From Halobacteriales archaeon QS_5_68_33 (GTDB lineage: Archaea > Halobacteriota > Halobacteria > Halobacteriales > Haloarculaceae): a stretch of DNA of 57,032 nt. The notes beneath the pieces are model-generated. The model had not been told where the DNA came from, searched no databases, and saw nothing but the letters and a program-made list of their open reading frames with translations. Position 1 is the first letter of the stretch. The number at the start of each line of letters is the position of its first letter. Below are positions 25,385-32,426 of this stretch, in pieces. The stretch covers positions 1-57,032 of the forward strand of contig PXRS01000077.1 in NCBI GenBank assembly GCA_003023785.1. The letters are read 5' to 3'. The position numbers and the translations under genes were made by a program.

Positions 25385-26088
25385 CAGAGCGCCCCCGCGG
25401 GGTCGACCGCCCGGGGCTCGGGCACGTCCGTCCCGACGCCGACGTCGCCGGTTGACGATTCATCGAGGAGCACTGCTCCACCGGCCGAGAGCGGCGCGAG
25501 CACGCCCGCGACGACCGCTGCGGGGTCCGAAAGCGGCGCGCGTGGGGCGACGAGGTCCCCGCTCTCGATGGGGGTCTCGCGGGCGACCCGTTCGGCGGCC
25601 GCCAGCGCTTCCCGTTGCGTGACCGCTCGCTCCCCGGCCAGCAGGGCGCCTTCGGGGTCGACCTCGTCCGGGGGCGCGTTCGGGTTCTCGCTCCAGAGTT
25701 CGGCCTCGAAGTGTCGGGCGGTGGCCGCCCCGGGGACATCGCCGTAGGCGAGAACGCTCGTCCCGGGCCCGGGGTCGTAGGCGTCGACGCGGTCGGCGGG
25801 GGCGACCAGCGCCCGCGTCCCGACCGATTCCGGCGGGTCGAACCGGACGGTCGCGCCCAGGAGTCCGGCCCCGAGAGCGGCAGTCAGCGGCTGTGGCGAG
25901 AGCGACGCGCCGGGGTCGACGGCCACCGTCGCGTCACCGCGGACGCCGTAGTGCCGCAGGAGGTTGCCCGCCTTCCAGGCGTTCGTACAGAGCTTGTCGT
26001 AGCTGTACGAGCCGGCCCGGCCGTCAGTCCGGAGCGCGAGCGCGTCGCCGCGGCGTTCGCGCGCGACGAGGCCGCCGATGACGTCCAT
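25384..26088 (-). CDS. Truncated AMP-binding (acyl-CoA synthetase-like) protein
   Basis: 234 residues matching only the N-terminal part of acyl-adenylate-forming enzymes: 'SYSYDKLCTNAWKAGNLLRHYGVRGDATVAV' (about 27-57) and 'QPLTAALGAGLLGATVRFD' (about 66-84). The P-loop-like adenylation motif and the C-terminal catalytic domain are absent (full enzymes are over 500 residues). It cannot be a normal CoA ligase; it may be an accessory protein retained beside chemotaxis genes. It follows cheD on the same strand with a 120-base gap, so it may be the last gene of that operon. Ends at a B fragment. Confidence 0.65.
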   Translation of the reverse strand: MDVIGGLVARERRGDALALRTDGRAGSYSYDKLCTNAWKAGNLLRHYGVRGDATVAVDPGASLSPQPLTAALGAGLLGATVRFDPPESVGTRALVAPADRVDAYDPGPGTSVLAYGDVPGAATARHFEAELWSENPNAPPDEVDPEGALLAGERAVTQREALAAAERVARETPIESGDLVAPRAPLSDPAAVVAGVLAPLSAGGAVLLDESSTGDVGVGTDVPEPRAVDPAGAL

Positions 26089-26208
26089 ATCGGGGGTTCG
26101 AGCGGTGCGGGGAAAAGGGGTGTGACCGCGAGCGGGACGACCGGGACCAGATGCGAGCGACACTCGGCGGTGAAGTGGCGTACGCCTCGGTCGTCTCGAC
26201 GCGTATGT

Positions 26209-26745
26209 TCAGAGTCGGCGCTGTGCGCGGTCGGCACTCTTGACGACGAGGTCGCCCGAGGCGGTTTCGAGGCGGAGCGAGCGCCCGCGTTCGCCGCCGA
26301 GGTCCTCGGCGACGACGGGGATGTCGAACTCCTCCAAGGTGCGTCGGCCGACCTCGACGTTTCGGGCGCCGATGCCGGGGCCGTCCTCGGAGAAGTCGAG
26401 CATGTCGCTCCCGCCGGCCATCTTCGCCCGGAGGGTCGACCGGTCGGCGCCCTCGCGTTCGAGTTCGGTCACGAGCCGCCGGATCCCGGCGTCGGCGAAC
26501 TTCGCGTCGTTGCCCGTCTCGTCCATCTCGTCCTGCGAGGGGAGCATGGCGTGGACGAGCCCCGCGACGCTCGCCGACGCGTCGTAGATGGCGACGCCGA
26601 CACACGACCCCAGCCCGCTCGTGGTCAGGACCGCCTCGCCCGAAGCGACGCTGTGCTCCGCGATGCCGACCTTGACCTGCTCGGGACTGGTCGCGGTCGC
26701 CGTCTCCGCCTCCGTCTCCGTCGTCGATCCGCCGTAGACTTTCAT
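26209..26745 (-). CDS. cheD: Chemoreceptor glutamine deamidase CheD
   Basis: 178 residues. The active-site Cys-His of CheD are visible in TSGLGSCVGVAIYD (about 42-55) and GLVHAMLP (about 62-69), and 'KMAGGSDMLDFSEDGPGIGARN' (about 106-127) is characteristic. It deamidates Gln residues of methyl-accepting receptors and is regulated by CheC. An N-terminal extension of about 25 residues (Thr/Glu rich) is extra. It overlaps cheC by 4 bases, so the partners are co-translated. Confidence 0.92.
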   Translation of the reverse strand: MKVYGGSTTETEAETATATSPEQVKVGIAEHSVASGEAVLTTSGLGSCVGVAIYDASASVAGLVHAMLPSQDEMDETGNDAKFADAGIRRLVTELEREGADRSTLRAKMAGGSDMLDFSEDGPGIGARNVEVGRRTLEEFDIPVVAEDLGGERGRSLRLETASGDLVVKSADRAQRRL

Positions 26746-28046
26746 TCGAAGACCCGTTCGACGTCGGCCTCTGTCCGGTCTGCCCGTTCGACGAGAAGTT
26801 CGTCGAGCGCCTGCCGTAACTCCTTTTCATCGGGGAGGACCTGGATCTCGGCGCCGAACGCGATGTCGTCGGTCCGCATCTCGGAGTCGATGAGGAAGGC
26901 GTGGTCCTGGTGGCGGCCGACCTGTGCCGCCAGCGGGTCGACGATGGCCCGGCCCATGTCGTGGACCAACCGCGGCGGCGTGTGTTCGACGGGGGTCTGC
27001 AGGACGTTCGCCCAGCCGTCCACGAACCCCGAGGTTACGATGTTGCCCAGTTCCTCGATGGCGTGTTTGTGCTGGTCGGTCAGTTCGTCGCTGTCCATCT
27101 CGACCGGCATCATCGCCTCCGCGATGTGCACGGCCGAGACTTCGTCGAACAGCACCATCAGGTAGCCGCTGGGCACGCCCGTGAACTCGACGACTGTCCC
27201 CACGTAGATGTCGGTCCCCACCTGCTTGGGGACGTCCTCGATGGGCGCGAAACTCAGCTGTGTCACCTCCGCCTCCGTCTCGATGCCGGTCATCATCTCG
27301 ACGTTGTCCGCGGCGCGCTGAGTACCGTCGGAGGTCATCTCGTTGAACACGCCGAGTTTGTCGACCGGAATGGCGCCGTCGGCCGCGCTGGCCTGGTTGC
27401 TCATGACGTCGGCCAGCGGCCCGTATTCGGGCAGCATGTAGATGTAGAAGTGCACGGACTCGCCGACCCACTCGATCTCGCTTCTGAAGACGAACACCTG
27501 GTCGAGCGACCCGCCGGCTGCCGACGCGCCCTCGCCGCTCCCGGCCGCGTCGCCGTGTTCGATTCCCTCGAAGGCGTCGGGCCCTTCGACCGTCGCCGCC
27601 TCTCCGGAGGGGGCGGGCAGAACGTCCCGGCCCGAGCCCTCGACGTACTCCGGCGGGGAGTGTTCGATCGTCGCCCCGAGGAAGTCGGCCCAGCCGTCGA
27701 TGAACCCGCTCATCATGATGTTGCCGATCTCCTCGACGCTCGACCGGGCCATCGCCTCGTCGGCCGCACTGCCGGGGACCAGCGCCTCGGCGATGGTCTC
27801 GCTGCTCTCGCGGTCGAACACCAGCGCCGTCTCGCCGGCGAGTTCGCCCTCGAAGTCGAAGCCGACGCCGACGAACTCGCCGCCGGCCAGCTGCTCGCCG
27901 ACGTCGGCACGGTCGACCAACGAGATCTTCGTCACGTCGACGACCGCGTCCAGCCCGGTCATCCGGCACATCGACGCCGTCGCCTGCTCGGCGCCCTCGT
28001 GTGTCAGTCGGTTGAACGCCCCCAGCGACTGAATGTCGACCTTCAT
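26742..28046 (-). CDS. cheC: Double-domain CheC phosphatase-family protein
   Basis: 434 residues with two CheC domains in tandem (about 1-200 and 225-430). Each has the repeated helix with the phosphatase-type motif: SSVEEIGNIMMSGFIDGWADFL in the first (E-x2-N...) and KHAIEELGNIVTSGFVDGWANVL in the second. The linker at about 145-180 is Gly/Ala rich. CheC removes phosphate from CheY-P and binds CheD. Tandem forms occur in haloarchaea. ATG 28046 overlaps the cheY stop; a longer frame reads through cheY and is rejected. Confidence 0.9.
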   Translation of the reverse strand: MKVDIQSLGAFNRLTHEGAEQATASMCRMTGLDAVVDVTKISLVDRADVGEQLAGGEFVGVGFDFEGELAGETALVFDRESSETIAEALVPGSAADEAMARSSVEEIGNIMMSGFIDGWADFLGATIEHSPPEYVEGSGRDVLPAPSGEAATVEGPDAFEGIEHGDAAGSGEGASAAGGSLDQVFVFRSEIEWVGESVHFYIYMLPEYGPLADVMSNQASAADGAIPVDKLGVFNEMTSDGTQRAADNVEMMTGIETEAEVTQLSFAPIEDVPKQVGTDIYVGTVVEFTGVPSGYLMVLFDEVSAVHIAEAMMPVEMDSDELTDQHKHAIEELGNIVTSGFVDGWANVLQTPVEHTPPRLVHDMGRAIVDPLAAQVGRHQDHAFLIDSEMRTDDIAFGAEIQVLPDEKELRQALDELLVERADRTEADVERVFE

Positions 28047-28402
28047 GAGGGGACGACGTCGGCGATGGCCTCCATCACGCTCGGTTTCTGGAACGGCTTG
28101 GTGATGTAGCCGTCGGCGCCCGCCTTGACCGCCTCCTTCATCTTCTTCTCCTGACCGACGCTCGTACACATGATGACGTTCGCGTCCGGGCTCGCGGTTT
28201 TTATCTCGTCGGTCGCCTCGATCCCGTCCCGGATCGGCATCACGATGTCCATCATCACCAGATCGGGCTCTTCTTCCTTGTAGGTCTCGACCGCTTCGAC
28301 CCCGTTCTCGACCTCCCCGACGATGTTGTGGTCCTCCTCCAGAATCTCTCGCAGGAGGTTGCGCATGAAATCAGAGTCGTCCGCTATCAGTACGTCCGGC
28401 AT
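28043..28402 (-). CDS. cheY: Chemotaxis response regulator CheY
   Basis: 119 residues, a single receiver domain. The acidic pair (D8, D9), the phospho-acceptor D52 in MMDIVMP, T80 and K102 are all in place. CheY-P passes the signal from CheA to the archaellum motor, in archaea through CheF. It is the first gene of cheY-cheC-cheD, with 4-base overlaps. A TATA-like box is at 28433-28440. No cheF is present in the window. Confidence 0.95.
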   Translation of the reverse strand: MPDVLIADDSDFMRNLLREILEEDHNIVGEVENGVEAVETYKEEEPDLVMMDIVMPIRDGIEATDEIKTASPDANVIMCTSVGQEKKMKEAVKAGADGYITKPFQKPSVMEAIADVVPS

Positions 28403-28432
28403 GTCGGTCAGTGCCCTCTTGCCGCGAAATCA

Positions 28433-28440
28433 TACTAAAA
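28433..28440 (-). promoter_or_regulatory. TATA-like box for cheY-cheC-cheD
   Basis: tactaaaa on the plus strand, 31-38 bases before the cheY start. Confidence 0.5.
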
Positions 28441-28491
28441 CCTGACCCGTAATTATCGTGATTGATAGCACTGTCGCGACGAGCAGCGCTC

Positions 28492-28570
28492 GTGCGGTCG
28501 GTCGTAAGTCAGTTCCGGGTTTCGTCGAACGGTCGGCGAAATTCTCGACAGACTTACAGCCGGCAGTTAG
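28492..28570 (+). mobile_element. Hybrid A/B palindromic element
   Basis: The left arm is B-like (gtgcggtcggtcgtaa), the interior is B in reverse orientation (gtcagttccgg, ttcgtcgaacggtcggcgaaat), and the right end is A-like (cagacttacagccggcagtt). Left gtcgtaagtc and right gacttacagc still pair. It looks like a recombinant, or an intermediate, between the subfamilies. It overlaps the next (D) element by two bases. Confidence 0.65.
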
Positions 28571-28674
28571 TGTTTATCACGAGGAATTCGACGATACCCC
28601 GCCAGTCCGGTCCGGAGAAACGCTCTCACCCGGTGACCCGACCGATTCACCGGTAAATGCTCGTGACAAACACT
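28569..28674 (-). mobile_element. Palindromic-ended element D, copy 1
   Basis: 106 bp with terminal inverted repeats agtgtttatcacgag / ctcgtgacaaacact (one mismatch). Read on the minus strand it is about 90% the same as copy 2 at 55235-55340, including a central block ggaccggactggcggggtat identical in both. No gene is encoded. It directly follows the A/B hybrid and precedes a C element. Confidence 0.75.
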
Positions 28675-28678
28675 GAGT

Positions 28679-28788
28679 ATACTGTCGGACACAAGTACGT
28701 GAACGTGCTTGTCGACGTTCGGGGACATGCATCTCGAAGACCCCGAAACAGTCACCGGAGCGATGGCATCACTTGTGTCCGACAGTAT
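28679..28788 (+). mobile_element. Palindromic-ended element C, copy 1
   Basis: 110 bp with perfect 18-bp arms atactgtcggacacaagt / acttgtgtccgacagtat, flanked on both sides by TA. It differs from copy 2 (55452-55561) at about five positions. It ends two bases before the stop codon of the minus-strand membrane gene. Confidence 0.8.
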
Positions 28789-28789
28789 A

Positions 28790-29074
28790 TCACTCGTAGG
28801 CGACCAGGCTGTACATCACGAACAGGAACCCGAAGGCGGTGAGCCCGCTGTTGACCAGCAACAGCGACCGGGTGCCCGAGAAGTTCATGAGGAAGGCACT
28901 GATCATGGTCGCGGAGGCGCCCGCGACCGCGAGCGAGAACCCCAGGGAGAGGTGGAGCATTGCCTGTCTCGACGTCTGGACGTACGCGCGCACTGCCATC
29001 CCGACCATCGTGAGGCCGGCGACTACGAACACGAGCGTCGAGACCACGTACAGGAATTCGATCACCGCTGGCAC
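28790..29074 (-). CDS. Small three-helix membrane protein
   Basis: 94 residues from GTG with three hydrophobic helices (about 5-27, 40-62, 70-92), separated by short polar loops (QTSRQ, NFSGTRS). It resembles a haloarchaeal family of small membrane proteins often linked to HTH regulators (DUF7521-like, from memory). A winged-helix gene lies 210 bases upstream on the same strand. Function unknown. A TATA-like box is at 29098-29107. Confidence 0.7.
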   Translation of the reverse strand: MPAVIEFLYVVSTLVFVVAGLTMVGMAVRAYVQTSRQAMLHLSLGFSLAVAGASATMISAFLMNFSGTRSLLLVNSGLTAFGFLFVMYSLVAYE

Positions 29075-29097
29075 GCTACCGGCAGTATACCCAGCGG

Positions 29098-29107
29098 TAT
29101 CTTAAAT
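29098..29107 (-). promoter_or_regulatory. TATA-like box for the three-helix protein
   Basis: tatcttaaat lies 24-33 bases upstream of the GTG at 29074. A nearby ccggcagtat (29079-29088) resembles an A arm but has no partner. Confidence 0.45.
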
Positions 29108-29284
29108 CCACTCTCGAAATTATCCCACCTGATAACTGCTCGCGACGGAACCGATCAGCGGCTCGGAATGGGGGTCGCAAGGCATTGCACGGTGTTTCCG
29201 CCGATGTTCGTTCCCGAAAACGCAGCCCGAGCTGACAGGAAGGAGTCGACGATACACAGATACCCCGCGTGCGTGCCCGCCAGA

Positions 29285-29620
29285 TCAGCTCTCCGAGAGG
29301 GTCCGCCAGGCCTCGTCAAGCTTGTTCGCGACCCCGGAGCGTTCCTCGACGGAGACGGTCAGGCTCTCGTCGAAGTCGACGTGGATGGTTTCGACGTTCC
29401 GGCGGTACACCTTGATGCGGCGCCGGTCGTCCGAGAGGATGTTGTCGTGCAGTTCCAGCAGGTCGTGTTCGGTGAGCTCGTCGATCCGCCGGTAACAGGT
29501 CGCGATCGGGATCTCCAGTTCGTCGCTCAGTTCCTGTGCCGACTGGGGCTCGTCGGTCGCGTCCAATATCTCTGCACTGTATTTGTTCCCCAGTGTCTGG
29601 AGAATATCGACTGAAGCCAT
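29285..29620 (-). CDS. ArsR-type winged-helix regulator
   Basis: 111 residues. A winged helix-turn-helix covers about 3-75: 'ILQTLGNKYSAEILDATDEPQSAQELSDELEIPIATCYRRIDELTEHDLLEL', with the wing 'DDRRRIKVYRRN'. A C-terminal alpha-beta segment (about 78-111) could mediate dimerisation. Such small HTH proteins often control the gene beside them; here the candidates are the three-helix membrane protein and the KaiC-like ATPase. A strong TATA-like box (gtataaag, 29648-29655) is at the leaderless distance. Confidence 0.78.
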   Translation of the reverse strand: MASVDILQTLGNKYSAEILDATDEPQSAQELSDELEIPIATCYRRIDELTEHDLLELHDNILSDDRRRIKVYRRNVETIHVDFDESLTVSVEERSGVANKLDEAWRTLSES

Positions 29621-29647
29621 CCGTTATCAACGCGTATATTCGCGGTC

Positions 29648-29655
29648 GTATAAAG
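29648..29655 (-). promoter_or_regulatory. TATA-like box for the winged-helix gene
   Basis: gtataaag, 28-35 bases upstream of ATG 29620. Confidence 0.55.
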
Positions 29656-29798
29656 CTATCGCCTTTCGGAACTTCCAACCGTCGACAGCATCGATCCGTC
29701 GGCCCACGACCGCGATTTCGCGGCCTCCATCCGGTCAGCCCATCGTTTTACGTATCGATAATAGGGGAAAACGACTGATAATCGTCGCCGGGGCGGGC

Positions 29799-30524
29799 TC
29801 AGAGGGGGGATTCGTCCTCGCTCATCATCGAGAAGGCGCTCGCGTTCTGGTGAACGCGGATCCCGCCCTGGGAGATCTCCATCGGGAAGATGTCGGTCTC
29901 GATGTTCTTCTTTCGCATCTTCGCCACCCACACGTAGCGGTTGACCCCCGACTCGGTGGGCGTCTGGATCAGGTAGATGTTCCCGTCCGTCAGGTAGTTC
30001 TCCAGCCCGATCTCCGTCTCGGGGAACACGGCACCCTGCTCGTTTGTCATCAGGGTCGTCAGCCCGTTTTTCTTGAGAATGTCGGTGAACTTCAGCAGGT
30101 AGGTGCGTTTCTCGGTTTCGTCCTCGAAGAACAGTTCGAACATCGTCAGCGAGTCGAGCACGAGCCGGTCGTACTCGGCGTCCTCGATGTCGTCCAGCAG
30201 CAGGTCCAGCGACGAGGAGAAGTCGTTCTCCCGGAGCAGCTCCTGCTTGTCGTAGACCTTGATGTCGCCGTTCTCGACGTAGTCGCCCCACCGCTCGAAC
30301 CCGAGGGACTCCGCCGCCTCCTGGAGGTCCTCGGTGTCCTCCTCGAAGGAGAGGTAGATCCCCTTCTCGTCGTGGTCCTCGACTCCGTTGTAGATGAACT
30401 GCAGACAGAGGATGCTCTTGCCTGCGCCGGGGTTGCCACTCACGAGCGTCGTCGAGTTCCCGACGATGCCGCCGTTCAGGATCTCGTCCAACCCGTCGAT
30501 GCCAGTTCTGGTTGTGTCGATCAT
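29799..30524 (-). CDS. KaiC/RadA-like ATPase
   Basis: 241 residues, a single RecA-type domain. Walker A is GNPGAGKSIL (about 30-39); Walker B is RLVLDSLTMFEL (about 119-130), after a catalytic-type 'GIYLSFEED' (about 55-63). It belongs to the KaiC/GvpD/RAD55-like group of archaeal signalling ATPases, for which roles in taxis, gas vesicles or motility have been described. Its place between cheY and cheW suggests, but does not prove, a link to taxis. It resembles ArlH in fold, but there is no archaellum context here. Confidence 0.8.
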   Translation of the reverse strand: MIDTTRTGIDGLDEILNGGIVGNSTTLVSGNPGAGKSILCLQFIYNGVEDHDEKGIYLSFEEDTEDLQEAAESLGFERWGDYVENGDIKVYDKQELLRENDFSSSLDLLLDDIEDAEYDRLVLDSLTMFELFFEDETEKRTYLLKFTDILKKNGLTTLMTNEQGAVFPETEIGLENYLTDGNIYLIQTPTESGVNRYVWVAKMRKKNIETDIFPMEISQGGIRVHQNASAFSMMSEDESPL

Positions 30525-30699
30525 GTGCTTGGGGCCCGCGGGCGCGAGATGAAGGTATGTCCGGGGTCTTAGTTAAAAAGTTTTGTTCATGACGGCGCAG
30601 AGACCCGCCGAAACCGGCCGTCGTCGTTCGCCGTTCCGGCGTCGGGACCGCCCGGGCGCCGGGACCGACCGCCTCGCGAGCGGCGAGCGCGCGGGAGAA

Positions 30700-30718
30700 A
30701 CCGACCGTATGACAGTAT
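30700..30718 (+). repeat. Remnant of palindromic elements at cheW stop
   Basis: accgaccgtat (30700-30710) is the outer part of a B right arm, followed directly by gacagtat (30711-30718), which matches the end of element C. The next bases complete TCA, the cheW stop codon (30718-30720). No left arms are seen. It is probably a decayed nest of elements at the same kind of site. Confidence 0.5.
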
Positions 30719-31167
30719 CAGCCGCCGTGAACCGCACGCGGGTCGACCCGGATGACGAGGTCGTCCTCGCGTTTGACGACGCCGACGACGGCGTCGGCCT
30801 CCTCGCCGGGCGCCTCGTCGACGTTCCCGGGGTCGACCGAGACGACCCGAGCGACCTCGTCGACCAGCCAGCCCACCGCGCCCTGGTCCTCGACGACGTC
30901 CGGATCGAAGACGACAATCCGCCGCTCCTCGCTGCCGCCGTCGACGCCGAAGATGACCTTCGGCGAGACGACCGAGGTGGTCCGCCCCCGCAGGTCCATC
31001 ACGCCCTCGACGTGACGGGGCGCGTTCGGGACCTCGGTCAACTCGCCGACGTCGACGATCTCGGTCACGCAGTCGATGCTCACACAGTAGGCCTCCTCCC
31101 CGAGCGCGAACTCGAGGACCTGGCCGGTCCTGCCCCGGCCCGCACCGGTCGCGGTGCTCGACGCCAT
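30718..31167 (-). CDS. cheW: Chemotaxis coupling protein CheW
   Basis: 149 residues. The SH3-like CheW fold is evident: 'VLEFALGEEAYCVSIDCVTEIVDVGELTEVPNAPRHVEGVMDLRGRTTSVV' (about 17-67), including the conserved NAP..V.GV.nLRG stretch, here GVMDLRG. It bridges receptors and CheA. It is transcribed divergently from cheB-cheA-cheR, with its own TATA-like box at 31192-31198. No receptor gene is in the window. Confidence 0.93.
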   Translation of the reverse strand: MASSTATGAGRGRTGQVLEFALGEEAYCVSIDCVTEIVDVGELTEVPNAPRHVEGVMDLRGRTTSVVSPKVIFGVDGGSEERRIVVFDPDVVEDQGAVGWLVDEVARVVSVDPGNVDEAPGEEADAVVGVVKREDDLVIRVDPRAVHGG

Positions 31168-31191
31168 GCCCGTTAGAGGCCCGCAGACGCT

Positions 31192-31198
31192 CTTAAGC
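31192..31198 (-). promoter_or_regulatory. TATA-like box for cheW
   Basis: cttaagc is palindromic and lies 25-31 bases upstream of the cheW start, giving a leaderless transcript divergent from cheB. Confidence 0.45.
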
Positions 31199-31238
31199 GT
31201 GTCCTCCGGGCTATCATCTTTGATTACGCGGGCGGAGT

Positions 31239-31245
31239 CTTTATT
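31239..31245 (+). promoter_or_regulatory. TATA-like box for cheB-cheA-cheR
   Basis: ctttatt lies about 100 bases before ATG 31342, so the transcript should have a leader of about 70 bases. A Shine-Dalgarno-like ggag (31333-31336) precedes the ATG, consistent with a leadered mRNA. Confidence 0.45.
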
Positions 31246-31341
31246 GGGTCCGTTCCGCCAGTGACGACGTAGCGATGCCGGCACCTCGCGGCCGCTCCGG
31301 CCCGCCTCGTCGCGGGCGGTCCGGCGCCGGCAGGAGACACG

Positions 31342-32424
31342 ATGGGAGGTGACCAGTCGCCACGGGCGGTCGTCGCGGACGACTCGCATTTCATGCGGAG
31401 CGTCATCTCCGGGATCCTGGTCGACGGCGGCATCGACGTCGCCGCGAAGGCCCGCGACGGCCGCGAAGCCGTCGAGGCCGTCGCCGACCACGACCCCGAC
31501 GTCGTGACGATGGACGTCGAGATGCCCCGGATGGACGGCATCGAGGCGACCGAGCGGATCGCGGCCGAGCACCCCACTCCCATCCTCGTGTTGAGCGCCC
31601 ACACCGACGAGAACGCGGACGTGACCTTCGAGGCGCTGGACAGCGGCGCGGTCGATTTTTTCCGCAAGCCGGGCGGCGAGGTCTCGATGGAGATGTCCCG
31701 GCTGGAGGACCGGCTCGTCGACACCGTCCGGTCGGTCGCCGCGGCCGACCGGACGATAGCACAGGGCGTCTCCTCGGTCCGGTCGGCCGGCACCGCGGCG
31801 ACGGCGACCGCCGCGACCGGCGCCGGGACCGCCACCGAGTACGTCGACGACCCGACGGTCGTCATCGGCTCCTCGACCGGCGGGCCGACCGTCGTCGAGA
31901 CGGTGCTCTCGGAACTGCCGCTCGCGGCCGACCTGCGGGTCCTCGTCGTCCAGCACATGCCCGACGGGTTCACCGGTCGGTTCGCCGAGCGCCTCGACGC
32001 CCGTAGCGAGTACGCCGTCAGCGAGGCGACCGACGGGGCGCGCGTCGGCGGCGGCGAGGCGGTCATCGCCGCCGGTGACTACCACATGGCGGTCGACAGC
32101 TACCGCACGGGCCGGGTCGGGGTCTCGCTGACCCGGGACCCGCCGGTCAACAACGTCCGGCCGGCGGTGGACGTGACGATGGAGACGGCGGCGGCGACGG
32201 TCGACGGCCCCCTCGTGGGGGTCGTGCTGACGGGCATGGGCGAGGACGGCGCGGCGGGGATCGAGGCCATCGCCGAGGCCGGGGGGACGACGCTCGCCCA
32301 GGACGAGGCGACCTCGGCGGTGTTCGGCATGCCAAAGCGGGCGATCGAGACCGGCTGCGTCGACGGTGTCGCCCCGGTCGACGACGTGGCCGCGGCGATA
32401 CTCGACGCGTGTGAGGTGACTTGA
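31342..32424 (+). CDS. cheB: Receptor methylesterase CheB
   Basis: 360 residues. An N-terminal receiver domain (about 8-125: acidic ADDS, phospho-Asp in TMDVEMP, Lys in FRKPGG) is joined by an Ala/Thr-rich linker (about 145-170) to the methylesterase domain. The catalytic triad is visible: Ser in GSSTGGP, His in QHMP, Asp in TGMGEDG. It removes methyl groups from receptors and deamidates Gln residues. The stop is three bases before cheA. Confidence 0.95.
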   Translation: MGGDQSPRAVVADDSHFMRSVISGILVDGGIDVAAKARDGREAVEAVADHDPDVVTMDVEMPRMDGIEATERIAAEHPTPILVLSAHTDENADVTFEALDSGAVDFFRKPGGEVSMEMSRLEDRLVDTVRSVAAADRTIAQGVSSVRSAGTAATATAATGAGTATEYVDDPTVVIGSSTGGPTVVETVLSELPLAADLRVLVVQHMPDGFTGRFAERLDARSEYAVSEATDGARVGGGEAVIAAGDYHMAVDSYRTGRVGVSLTRDPPVNNVRPAVDVTMETAAATVDGPLVGVVLTGMGEDGAAGIEAIAEAGGTTLAQDEATSAVFGMPKRAIETGCVDGVAPVDDVAAAILDACEVT

Positions 32425-32426
32425 TC

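Noticed and set aside
28679-28788. Short open frames inside element C, conserved in both copies
   Set aside because: The few differences between the copies do not follow a coding pattern, and no start, promoter or homology supports a protein.
29079-29088. ccggcagtat as another A-element end
   Set aside because: Ten bases without a partner arm, lying just upstream of a normal promoter; chance similarity is likely.
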